DNA of 64,000 bases from CAVTWH01 sp963850915 (lineage in GTDB: Bacteria > Actinomycetota > Actinomycetes > Mycobacteriales > Micromonosporaceae): the NCBI GenBank assembly GCA_963850915.1, contig CAWKND010000005.1, forward strand, positions 682,001-746,000. Reading direction: 5' to 3'. Every line of letters begins with the position of its first letter. The stretch's first letter is position 1. The translations under genes were made by a program, and so were the position numbers. Of the stretch, positions 35,679-44,404 are shown in pieces. The notes under the pieces were generated by a model. The model had not been told where the DNA came from and did no database searches. It saw only the letters and a program-made list of their open reading frames with translations.

Positions 35679-36359
35679 ATGACCACCCCGCCACAGCCCG
35701 GTCCGCCGCTGGTACCCCCGCCAGGTTTTGGTCCTCCGCCCGGCTACCCGGCGCCGGTCCCGGGCCTCGGTTATCCGCCGGTCCCGGGCCTCGGTTATCC
35801 GCCGGTTCCGGGGTATCCGCCGGCCCCGGGGTATCCGCCGGTCCTGGGCTACCAGAGGGCTGTCGCCGCTACTTCCGGGAAGGCCAAGCTCCGGCTGCCG
35901 CGGCTGGTGGACCAGCTGCGGATCCTGCTGTGGTTCCAGTTCTACCTGACGCTCATCCTCATGTTGGCCGTGACCATCGTGCTCGGCCTGACAAACGAGC
36001 ACGACATCGGCGACCCGTACACGGGGTACGACGCCGTCGAACAGCAGGAGTCGCGGCTGTTCGTCCTGCTGCTCCTGCTGCTCGGTACCAGCATCCTGCT
36101 CGCGCTCAGCGCCGGCCTGCTGCGCTTCGGCTGGGTGCTGCACTTCCCGCTGATCGTGCTCGCCGAACTGGCCGTGGTCACCGCTCTGGGCTGGACTCTC
36201 GTGGTCGGTACGGTCTTCGGCATCGGTACCGCCCTGCTGCTGCTGTTCGGCGGCTGGGTACTGGTCGACCTGTTCCGCGCCGAGGTACGCGCCTACCTGC
36301 TGCGCCCCCGCTCGGCTCGCCGCGCTGAGCGCCGCGCGCCCGCGGCGCCAACCGGCTGA
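35679..36359 (+). CDS. Proline-rich membrane protein
   Basis: 226 residues. The first 55 are Pro/Gly/Tyr-rich with repeated GYPPVPG-type units, as in many actinobacterial membrane proteins with a cytoplasmic low-complexity head. Four or so transmembrane helices follow (FQFYLTLILMLAVTIVLGL; FVLLLLLLGTSILLALSAGLL; FPLIVLAELAVVTALGW; FGIGTALLLLFGGWVLVDLF) and a basic tail. No enzymatic motif. Function unknown. Convergent with the cation efflux gene. Confidence 0.7.
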   Translation: MTTPPQPGPPLVPPPGFGPPPGYPAPVPGLGYPPVPGLGYPPVPGYPPAPGYPPVLGYQRAVAATSGKAKLRLPRLVDQLRILLWFQFYLTLILMLAVTIVLGLTNEHDIGDPYTGYDAVEQQESRLFVLLLLLLGTSILLALSAGLLRFGWVLHFPLIVLAELAVVTALGWTLVVGTVFGIGTALLLLFGGWVLVDLFRAEVRAYLLRPRSARRAERRAPAAPTG

Positions 36360-36384
36360 GCCCCAACGGTTTTACGCCACCAGG

Positions 36385-36448
36385 GTGCACCGCCGTCGGG
36401 GTGCGCCACCGTCAGGGTGCGCCACCGTCGGGGTGCGCCACCGTCAGG
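36385..36448. repeat. 16-bp tandem repeat, four copies
   Basis: Units at 36385, 36401, 36417 and 36433 follow GTGCGCCACCGTCRGG; the first copy differs at two positions. The last copy covers the stop codon of the cation efflux gene (36444-36446), so the array forms that gene's 3' end and trailer, between two convergent genes. Confidence 0.85.
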
Positions 36449-37514
36449 CCGCGGCGACCAGGGTGATCTCGGCCTGGCTGACAACCGGCAGGGCGATGAG
36501 CGTGTGCCGCAGTTGGGCGATGTCGGCGAGCAGCCGGTCGGGGCCGGTACCCGGATGTGGTACCACGTGCGCGATCACCAGTAGCTGGTTGGGGCCGATC
36601 CGGACCGCCATCAACTCGGGTACCGCCGCTACCCAGGACTGCGCGTTCACCAGCTCACGCAGGCGTGCGCGGGTCTCCGGCGGCGCTGACTCGTCGATCA
36701 GCAGGGCGGCGTTGCGCCGGGCCAGCAGGATCGAGGCGACGATCAGCAGTACGCCGATGAGCAGGCTGGCGATGCCGTCCGGGACCGCCGACCCGGTGAC
36801 CGCGTGCAGGGCCAGCGCGACCAGTGCCAGGGCCAGCCCGATCAGCGCCGCCGTGTCCTCGACGAACACCGTGGTCGGCGTCGGGTTGGAGGAGGTGGCG
36901 ATGTAGTCGGCCAGCGGCAGGTGCCGGGCGTCCGCCTCGGCGCGCAGCTCCTGCCGGGCGGTACGCCAGGAGATGCCCTCCAGCACGGCGGAGACCAGGA
37001 TGACACCGATGCCGATCAGTACGTGGCTGAGCGGCTCCGGGTGCATCAGGGTGCGTACGCCGTCGTAGATGGCGAACACTCCGCCGATCACGAACACGCC
37101 GACGGCTGCCAGCAGCGACCAGAAGTAGCGGGCCTGCCCGTACCCGAAGGGGTGCTGCGCGTCGGCCGGGTGCCTACCACGGCGTACCCCGACGTAGAGC
37201 AGGATCTCGTTGCAGGTGTCGGCGGCCGAGTGGGAGGCCTCGGCGGCCATCGCGGCCGACCCGGTCAGTACCGCCGCCACCACTTTGGCGAACGTGACGA
37301 GCAGGTTGACCAGTACCGCGACGACCACCGTGCGGGTGCTGGCCTCGGCCGGATCGTTCTCCTGGGCTTCGTCCTCGCCCCGTTGCGGGCCGGCGCCCGG
37401 CGGGGCTTCGCCGACCGCATCCTCCCCGGATTCGCCGGTGGCGCCGTCCTCGACTTCGCTGGCAGCGCCCTCGGTCACGATCGAGAGGCTATCGCCCCGC
37501 AGGGTCGGGCGCAT
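36444..37514 (-). CDS. Cation diffusion facilitator (CDF) family transporter
   Basis: 356-residue metal/proton antiporter. An acidic cytoplasmic N-terminus (about 60 residues) precedes six helices; the first metal site is in AAEASHSAADTCNE (HxxxD, helix II) and a second Asp in VEDTAALIGLAL (helix V). The C-terminal cytoplasmic domain (LLIDESAPPETRARLRELVN) is a ferredoxin-like CDF domain. Usual substrates are Zn, Co, Fe or Mn. ATG 37514 is used; GTG 37478 is an alternative. A pentanucleotide repeat array lies 80 bases upstream and could affect expression. Confidence 0.85.
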   Translation of the reverse strand: MRPTLRGDSLSIVTEGAASEVEDGATGESGEDAVGEAPPGAGPQRGEDEAQENDPAEASTRTVVVAVLVNLLVTFAKVVAAVLTGSAAMAAEASHSAADTCNEILLYVGVRRGRHPADAQHPFGYGQARYFWSLLAAVGVFVIGGVFAIYDGVRTLMHPEPLSHVLIGIGVILVSAVLEGISWRTARQELRAEADARHLPLADYIATSSNPTPTTVFVEDTAALIGLALALVALALHAVTGSAVPDGIASLLIGVLLIVASILLARRNAALLIDESAPPETRARLRELVNAQSWVAAVPELMAVRIGPNQLLVIAHVVPHPGTGPDRLLADIAQLRHTLIALPVVSQAEITLVAAA

Positions 37515-37593
37515 CCCAGCACGCTGAACGCTCACTTCGGCTGGAATACGGCCGCCACCCGCTCCGGCTGCCACCCGCTCCGGCTGCCACCCG

Positions 37594-37742
37594 CTCGGCT
37601 GGCTCGGCTCGGCTCGGCTCGGCTCGGCTGGCTCGGCTCGGCTCGGCTCGGCTCGGCTCGGCTCGGCTCGGCTCGGCTCGGCTCGGCTCGGCTCGGCTCG
37701 GCTGGCTCGGCTGGCTCGGCCTGGCTCGGCTGGCTCGGCTGG
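37594..37742. repeat. GCTCG pentanucleotide simple-sequence repeat
   Basis: About 150 bases of 5-bp units, with an uninterrupted run of 14 perfect GCTCG copies at 37631-37700 and interrupted runs (GGCTC, GGCTGG variants) on either side. Just before it, a 16-base CCACCCGCTCCGGCTG-like unit is repeated. It lies in the 307-base space between the SWIM gene stop and the CDF gene start. A five-base unit changes reading frame with each slip, and no gene crosses it convincingly. Any effect would be on spacing upstream of the CDF gene. Confidence 0.9.
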
Positions 37743-37821
37743 CGTGCGGCCTCGGCCGATGAGTTTGGCCGGCTGCGTGAGCCGGCTCAGCCGCCGAGTT
37801 GGTGGGCGTCGGCGAAGAGGC

Positions 37822-39813
37822 TCAGCCGCCGAGTTGGTCGGCGGTGGTGAGCAGCCGGATCTGCGCGTCCACCCAGGCGGTGACGGTCGCCTGCGCCGGA
37901 TCCGGGCCGAGCCGGTCGGCCAGCGTGTGCAGATCGGCCGCGCAGCGGCGCAGCCCGACCCCGGCGAGGTCGCTGGCGCAGGCGCGCAGCCGATCGGGGA
38001 AGCCGGTGGGCAGCTGCCGGGCGCCGCGGTGGGCGAGCTCGGCGAGCAGCCCCAGGCCGCCGTCCAACACAGCGGCGGGGGTACCCGCGGGCGGTGCACT
38101 CCCGGCCTCCGGCGCCAACTCCGCCCGGGCGTCGGCGAGGTCGGGTACCACCACCCGGTCCCCGGCCACCACCGCGATCGGGGAGACGACGATCCCGCCC
38201 CGGGTACGCCGTACCGTGCCGCTGAGGTAGCGCGGGGTACCTGACTCGCCGCTCAGTACCGTCGCCAGGCAGTCCAGCGCGGCGGGACTGGCCGGGTGGT
38301 ACCCGGCGACGATCGTGGCCGTACCGCCGGCTGCCCCGGTAACCGCCGCCTTCAGGCGCTGGGCGGCCGGGTCGTACCCGACGGCGGTGACCTCGCCGAG
38401 CGCGATGATCCGTACCGTCTCCGCCTCGATCCGGGGCCGTACCAGCCGTGGCGGCAGCGCATCGAGCTCGGTGGCCAGCCGGTTCAGGTCGCCGACGACC
38501 AGACCGCCGGGCAGCCCGCCCCAATTGCCGGCCGACGGGGTGACCGTGGTCCGGGCGATCCGGCTGCCGGCCAGCCGAACCCGCCGGCTGGCGCTGCGTA
38601 CCGCCGACTCGGTCACCACAGTGCCCGCGGCCAGCGCGCCGAGCGTGCTGCCGGAAACCTTGCGGCGAGCCAACTCCGGCCCGGTCGGAGGCGCATCCGC
38701 GTCCACCGTCCAGCGCTGGTGCAGGACCAGCACCGCGCCGGTCTCGTCGTCGGCCAGGTAGACCGAGGCGCTGCGCTCGTCACCGTCGCCACCGACCCTG
38801 GCGCCCAGCCCGGTCAGGCGTGCCCGGCGCAACTGGGTCTGGGTCGCCTCCTCGGTACCGAGTACCCGCGACCGGGGACTCGCCGCGCCCGCGAAATTGG
38901 CTGCCCGGTACCGGGCGTGGACCTCGGCGAGCAGCTCGGCGACGAGTTCGGGCCGGTACCGGGAGTGCCGGTCGCGGTAGGCGTCCAGCTGCTCGACCAG
39001 TTCCTCGACGGCGAGCTCGGGCCAGCGCAGGTTGGCCGCGTCGAGCGCCTTGCGGGCGGCGGCGAATGCTCCGTGCAGGCCGGTTCCCAGCTGCGCCACG
39101 CCATCCAGCAGTACCTCACCGGCCAGCTCGGCGGCGGCGTCGAGGCTGGCCGCGCCGCGTACCTGCGGTGCCCCGCCGACCTCCACGTGCAGGTCGGCCA
39201 CTCCGGGTGCCTGCTGGTCAGCTGCCCGGCAGGCCCAGACGGCGAGCGCGACCGGCTCCAGCCCGGCACCCGCGACCGCGTCGCTGTGGGCGTACCCGAG
39301 TTGGTGCGGTACCAGGAAACGTACGGTGCACGAGGGCAGCTCGACGCGGGGTACCGGATCGGTGGCACTTGGCCTGCGCACCCGGGCGGCGTAGCCGGTG
39401 CGGTACGTGCGCCGGGCGCTGGCCAGTGCGCGACTTCCCAGCAGTACCAACAATTCTTCGTCGGTGAACTCGCCCGGCGACCAGCCCTCGCCGACTGTCG
39501 GCGTCTCCGCCTCGGTCGGCTGGCCCGGGGCTGCTGCCTGCTGCTGGTAGGCCAGCACCAGGAGGAGCACGTGCCGGCACACGCCCGTGGCGTCGCAGCT
39601 GCAGGTGGCGGCGCCGAGCCCACCGGGTGGTACGGCGGTGGACACCCCGTCGGCGTGGGTGGCCGCAACGGTGCCGTCGGCCGCCAGGGTCACCGCCCCG
39701 GCCGCACCGCCGGCCAGCTCCCGCGCCGCCCGCTTGACCAGCCCCCGGTTGGTGAGCGCGGCGAGCGCCTCCTCGTCCAGCGCCAACAGGTCAGGCCGGC
39801 CGCCGGTGTTCAC
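37822..39813 (-). CDS. SWIM zinc finger protein (YehQ-like)
   Basis: 663 residues. The SWIM motif CxCnCxH is at residues 71-81 (CSCDATGVCRH), a zinc-binding module that contacts DNA or protein in other families; the long remainder has no recognised catalytic motif. GTG start overlaps the stop of the VWA gene (GTGA). It is the last gene of a five-gene coupled operon (DUF4132, MoxR, DUF5682, VWA, SWIM) with the same order as E. coli yehI and yehLMPQ. Biological role of the system is not established. Confidence 0.82.
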   Translation of the reverse strand: MNTGGRPDLLALDEEALAALTNRGLVKRAARELAGGAAGAVTLAADGTVAATHADGVSTAVPPGGLGAATCSCDATGVCRHVLLLVLAYQQQAAAPGQPTEAETPTVGEGWSPGEFTDEELLVLLGSRALASARRTYRTGYAARVRRPSATDPVPRVELPSCTVRFLVPHQLGYAHSDAVAGAGLEPVALAVWACRAADQQAPGVADLHVEVGGAPQVRGAASLDAAAELAGEVLLDGVAQLGTGLHGAFAAARKALDAANLRWPELAVEELVEQLDAYRDRHSRYRPELVAELLAEVHARYRAANFAGAASPRSRVLGTEEATQTQLRRARLTGLGARVGGDGDERSASVYLADDETGAVLVLHQRWTVDADAPPTGPELARRKVSGSTLGALAAGTVVTESAVRSASRRVRLAGSRIARTTVTPSAGNWGGLPGGLVVGDLNRLATELDALPPRLVRPRIEAETVRIIALGEVTAVGYDPAAQRLKAAVTGAAGGTATIVAGYHPASPAALDCLATVLSGESGTPRYLSGTVRRTRGGIVVSPIAVVAGDRVVVPDLADARAELAPEAGSAPPAGTPAAVLDGGLGLLAELAHRGARQLPTGFPDRLRACASDLAGVGLRRCAADLHTLADRLGPDPAQATVTAWVDAQIRLLTTADQLGG

Positions 39814-40934
39814 CGGCCCACCCGCTCGGCGACGAAGGCGGCGAGCTGGCCCGGGGTCATCGCGCCGACGTGTACGCCGACGTCGGCCAGGCGCTGCGCC
39901 AGCGCCCGGTCGTAGTTGGGGTTGGCCTCCTCGTCCAGCGCGGCCAGGCCGAGTACGTGGCAGCCCTGCTCGACGAGTTGGCGCAGCTCGCGGACCAGCC
40001 GGGACTCGTCGCCGCCCTCGAAGAAGTCGCTGACCAGAGCCACGATCGTGCGCCGTGGATTGTCCACCAGCTGGGCGCCGTAGCGGACCGCCTGGGCGAT
40101 GTCGGTACCGCCACCCAACTGCACCTTCATCAGCAGCTCCACCGGGTCGTCCACCTCGCTGGTCAGGTCCACCACGCTGGTGTCGAAGGCGACCAGGTGG
40201 GTACGCACCCCGGGCAACCCCCACAGGCAGGCCGCGGTGACCGCCGAGTGGATCACCGAGCCGACCATCGAACCGGACTGGTCGACCAGCAGGATCACCT
40301 GCCAGCGCTCGATGTGCCGGCGGTTGCGGGCAAAGAAGTAGGGGGTACGGATGTGCAGCCGGCGCTCGTCGGGGCGGTAGTGCGCCAGGTTGGCGCGGAT
40401 GGTCCGGCGCATGTCGAAGTTGCGTGCCTGGCGGAACTGGCTGGGCCGGCGCGAGCGGGTACCGGTGAACGCCACCCGTACCTCCGTCGCCAGCCGGGCT
40501 ACCAGCTCGGCGACCACCCGGGAAACGAGCTGCCGGGCCAGCACCAGTACGTCCGGGTTCATCAGGTGCTTCGTACGCAGTACCGCTTTGAGCAGCGTCT
40601 CGTTGGGCGCCACCCGGCGCAGCACGTCGGGGTTGGTGACCACCTCCTCGATCTGGTACCGCTCGACCGCGTCCCGCTCCAGCCGCTCGATGGTCTCCTT
40701 GGGGAACAGCCGGGTCAGCCCGTCCAGCCAGTCCACTGTGGGCACCTGTGACGGCCCGTCGCCGGCACGGCGTACACCCCGGCGGTCGAGGTCGCCTTCC
40801 CTGCCGTACAGCCACTCCAGCGCCGCGTCGCGGGCGGCCGCCTCGCCGCGCAGCGGCTGGCCGCCGAGCCCGGCCTGCGCCGCCTCACCGAGGATCAACC
40901 GCCACCGCTCCAGCCCCGGATCCGGCGCGCTCAT
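39810..40934 (-). CDS. VWA domain protein (YehP-like)
   Basis: 374 residues. The C-terminal half is a von Willebrand factor A domain: MIDAS DQSGSM at about 218-223, the conserved Thr in LGGGTDIAQAV and Asp in VALVSDFFEGG complete the metal site. The N-terminal 200 residues are helical (PTVDWLDGLTRLFPKETIERLE). VWA proteins next to MoxR ATPases commonly act as their substrate-recruiting partners, as in RavA-ViaA and magnesium chelatase-like pairs. Overlaps DUF5682 (ATGA) and SWIM (GTGA) genes. Confidence 0.88.
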   Translation of the reverse strand: MSAPDPGLERWRLILGEAAQAGLGGQPLRGEAAARDAALEWLYGREGDLDRRGVRRAGDGPSQVPTVDWLDGLTRLFPKETIERLERDAVERYQIEEVVTNPDVLRRVAPNETLLKAVLRTKHLMNPDVLVLARQLVSRVVAELVARLATEVRVAFTGTRSRRPSQFRQARNFDMRRTIRANLAHYRPDERRLHIRTPYFFARNRRHIERWQVILLVDQSGSMVGSVIHSAVTAACLWGLPGVRTHLVAFDTSVVDLTSEVDDPVELLMKVQLGGGTDIAQAVRYGAQLVDNPRRTIVALVSDFFEGGDESRLVRELRQLVEQGCHVLGLAALDEEANPNYDRALAQRLADVGVHVGAMTPGQLAAFVAERVGR

Positions 40935-43319
40935 CCGGTTGCCCCGTCCCGCGAGTCGGCGGCGGCTCGATCAGCGGCCGGCTCGACGCCGCTGTGCGGC
41001 TCGGGGGCCGGCGGCTCGGCGGCTGGCGGCTCGGCGGCGATCAGGCCGTCGGCGGCCAGCAGGGTCTGCACGTAGCTCTCCAACTCCAGGGATCTGGCCA
41101 GTAGCAACGGATCGCCGCCCGAACGGAGCAGGCTGCGGGGCGACGCCTGGCTGCCGCGCCGGGCCAGCAGGTGACCGGCGATGATCTCCCGCTCGCGCGG
41201 CGGGAAGTAGCCGAAGGCCAGCCGCAGCGCCGGCAGGCCGACCAGGAAGTCGTGCTCGGCGAGGTCGCTGACCACGCCGTCCAGTACTGCGAGGATGCCG
41301 TCCCGGTGCTCGCCGTGCAGTACCTGTTCGCGGGCGAGCGCGAAGAGTCCGGCCAGCCAGTCGCCGAGCGTCTCCGGTCGGGCGGCACCGCGTACGGCCC
41401 GCTCCGGGTCGACCGCGCCCGCCATCGACCAGCCGAAGCCGAAGGCGGCGCCGCGCAGGTCGGGCGGCGCGTCCGGGTCGGCCGCGATCCGGGCCATCGC
41501 GGCCAGCGCCGGCCCCGCGTCGATGTCCAGCGCGGATCCGGCGTGCACCAACGCATCGCGGGTCGCGGTGAGCGCGTGCAGCCGGGCCGGGTCGGCCGGG
41601 GCAGCCCCGCCGTGTACCCCCTCGGCGAGCCACAGCACCCGGGCGACGCCGGCCCGGATGGCGGTACCCAGGGGTACGCTGCGAGCCGCGCCGAGCAGCC
41701 GGTCGTGCCGCCACAGGCTGAGTACGGTGGCCAGCAGCCGGCCGAGCGGTCCCAGTTCGGGCGCCGCACCGATCCGGCCGGTGATGCTCGCCAACACCTG
41801 GTCGGACAGTTCCTCGATGCCGCACAGCACGGCGGCCAGCAGGACGGCGGCGAGTTCGTCGACATCGCCCGCCTGACCGGCCCGCTCGGTGAGCCGGGCA
41901 GCGGCGGCACTGGCAAGCGTTGGGCCGTACGCGCCGGCTTCGATCAGTGCGACCAGCCGGTCCTCGCCCGGTCGCAGGCTCCACTCCTCGGTGATCACCG
42001 CGTCCTGGCCGGGTGCCGGCCCGCTGCGCCGGGTGTACCCGGGGATGTCCAGTACCCGCAGCCGGTGCAGTACCTGGCTGCGCTCGTGCCCGGCCGTATC
42101 GGTGAGGTCGAGCTGCCGGTCGCCGGTGTCCAGTCCGCAGGCGCTCCAGCGTGGCCGTGACCTCGTGGATCAACGGTGGCAGCGGCGTCTGCGGGTGCAG
42201 CCGGCCGACCCGGTCGCCGCTGAGCGCCGCGACCATCTCGACCACGGCCGGGTGCGTACCGACCGCCAGCCGGCCCCGGCCGGTCCACGGCAGCGGCTCG
42301 TCCAGCGCCTCGTTCACCAGCGCCGAGACCAGACCGTCGAGCAGGTCGGTACGGGTCGGCGCCTGGTGGCCGCGCACTCTGGCCAGCCCGTGCGCCGTGG
42401 TCTGCGCGGCGATCAGGTCAGCGGTGGAGACCGGCTGCCGGCGTTCGCGCAGCCGCCCGGTCACCACCTCCACCAGGTCTGTCGCGGCCCGGTCGGCGCC
42501 GACCTCCCACAACCGTTGGTAGTACTCGGGCGAGGGCATGCCGGACTGGTACCCGGCGAAGGAGTCCAGGCGTTGGAAGGAGTACGGCACCAGGTAGCTG
42601 CCCGAGCTGGCTGTGCCTTCTGCTCGCGGTACCCCCGGCCAGTCTTCTTGTTGGTCGGGCGCGGCGATCAGCCGCAGCAGTGCGGGGCGGTGGAATCCGC
42701 CACACACCACCACGATCGGCCGGCCGCCGGCGCGCGCCCGCGCCGCCCGTACCCAGGAGGCCATGTAGCTCTCCCGGGTGTCGTCGCTCCCGCTGGCCGC
42801 CGCGTCGCCGCGCAGCAGGTCGAAGTAGACCGCCAGCCGCTCGGCGAGCCGGTCGTCCGGATCGATCTCGACCAGGTGGTCCCAGAGCGTGTCGACGTTG
42901 TCCACGCCGAAGTCGCGGCAGATCCGGCCGATCGCGTCGGTGTACCAGCGGTCCGCGTCGGCGTACCGGTTGGCCCGCTCGGCGAACGCCGGGTGCCACG
43001 CGGGCAGGTCGATGAAGCGCACGTCAGCCCCGACCCGCCGGCCCTCGGTCAGCGCGACCCACTCGGGGGAGTACCCGCAGAACGGGCTCCACGAGGCGTG
43101 CGCCCGCTCCTCGTCGCGGTAGTAGGTGTAGACGGCGACCGGCAGCTCGTGCCCGAGCAGCAGTTCGTCGAGGCGCTCGTTCATGTCGACCGGCCCCTCC
43201 ACCAGCACGTACCCCGGCCGCAGCGTGGCGATGGTGCGCTGCACCAGCCGGGCGCACGCCGGGCTGTGGTGGCGTACCCCGATGACCGTGACGTCACCCG
43301 CGTCCACTGCCACCGCCAT
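40931..43319 (-). pseudogene. DUF5682 family protein (YehM-like), frameshifted
   Basis: About 795 residues. Frame 1 from the ATG at 43319 (overlapping the MoxR stop) gives TVIGVRHHSPACARLVQRTI, YVLVEGPVDMNERLDELLLGHELPVAVYTYYRD and RPIVVVCGGFHRPALLRL, the strongly conserved N-terminal half. At 42135-42136 a doubled C (GG on the coding strand) shifts the frame; removing one base restores RLRLDTGDRQLDLTDTAGHERSQVLHRLRVLDIPGYTRR and the helical C-terminal half to 40931. Only one extra base at a dinucleotide is needed, so a sequencing error is likely. The N-terminal half, with conserved HH and GGxH, looks enzyme-like. Third gene of the yeh-type operon. Confidence 0.85.
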
Positions 43320-44404
43320 CAGCCGGGTAGCTGGTGGCGGGCGTCGTAGAGCGCCTTCCACTGCGCGCCCGGCCGCCCCTTGACCTGCTGCTCCAGGTAG
43401 CGGCGCAGGCGGGCGAGGTCCTCGGCGTTGTCCTTGGCGGCCGTCCCGGCGAGGCACTCCACCATGTCGGCCACGGTGCCCGGTTCGCGGCGCAGGAACC
43501 AGCCGCGCAGCCCGACGGCGTGCGCCACCGACACCGCCTCGGCGGTACTCATCACCGAGCTGAGCCGCTCCATCGCCTGGCCCCGCTCGGTGAACCCGCT
43601 ACGCAGCTCCCGGAACGTGGTGACGAGTACCTCCAGCACCTCCGGGCGCTGCGCGACGGCCACCCCGGAGCGGCCCAGCAGTACCCCCGCCTCGGTCGTC
43701 ACCAGCTCCAGTTCGGTGGCGAAGTCGGGGATCGGGAAGACGGTCTCGAAGTTGAACCGGCGTTTCAGTGCCGCGCTCATCTCGTTGACGCCGCGGTCCC
43801 GGGTGTTGGCGGTGGCGATCACGGTGAACCCTTCACGGGCGAAGACCAGTGCGTCGGTGCCGGTCAGTTCGGGGACGGCGAGTACCCGGTCGGAGAGCGG
43901 CGAGAGCAGGCAGTCCTGTACCTCCAGCGGGCACCGGGTGATCTCCTCGAAGCGCACCACCCGCCCCTCCGCCATGCCCCGCAGCAGCGGCGCCGGTACG
44001 AGCGAGCGCGGCGAGGGACCGTCGGCCACCAGTAGCGCGTAGTTCCACGAGTACTTGATCTGGTCTTCCGTGGTGGCCGCGCCGCCCTGGATGGTGAGCG
44101 TGGAGTCGCCGCTCACCGCCGCCGCGAGCAGCTCGGAGAGGAGTGACTTGGCGGTACCCGGCTCGCCGACCAGCATCAGCCCACGCTGGGTGGCGAGGGT
44201 GACCAGCGCCCGGTCGATGAGCGACGGGTCGCCGACGAACTTGCGACTGATACCCGCGCGCGGGTCGCCGAGGATGAAGCGGCGGGCCGCGGTCAGGCTC
44301 AGCGCCCAGCCCGGTGGCCGCTCGTCCGTGTCGTCCGCGCGCAGCTTGGCCAGTTCGTCGGCGTAGCGCACCTCGGCCGGCGGGCGCTGCAGCTGCTCGC
44401 TCAT
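43319..44404 (-). CDS. MoxR-type AAA+ ATPase (YehL-like)
   Basis: 361-residue AAA+ ATPase. Walker A GEPGTAKS at 80-87, Walker B VVRFEEITRC, sensor 1 in FTVIATANTRDRGVNEM, and arginine-finger region SAALKRRFNFE. The absence of extra domains and the company of DUF5682, VWA and SWIM genes put it in the YehL subgroup of MoxR proteins. MoxR ATPases act as chaperones that remodel or load cofactors into partner proteins, usually with VWA adaptors. Its start overlaps the DUF4132 stop and its stop overlaps the DUF5682 start. Confidence 0.9.
   Translation of the reverse strand: MSEQLQRPPAEVRYADELAKLRADDTDERPPGWALSLTAARRFILGDPRAGISRKFVGDPSLIDRALVTLATQRGLMLVGEPGTAKSLLSELLAAAVSGDSTLTIQGGAATTEDQIKYSWNYALLVADGPSPRSLVPAPLLRGMAEGRVVRFEEITRCPLEVQDCLLSPLSDRVLAVPELTGTDALVFAREGFTVIATANTRDRGVNEMSAALKRRFNFETVFPIPDFATELELVTTEAGVLLGRSGVAVAQRPEVLEVLVTTFRELRSGFTERGQAMERLSSVMSTAEAVSVAHAVGLRGWFLRREPGTVADMVECLAGTAAKDNAEDLARLRRYLEQQVKGRPGAQWKALYDARHQLPG

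Noticed and set aside
37594..37742. Possible CRISPR-like array
   Set aside because: The unit is 5 bp with no unique spacers and there are no cas genes.
37515..38099. Minus-strand extension of the CDF gene through the GCTCG repeat and into the SWIM gene
   Set aside because: The pentamer repeat has no stop in this frame, so openness is meaningless; the extension is low-complexity (AEPSR units) and overlaps the real SWIM 3' end.
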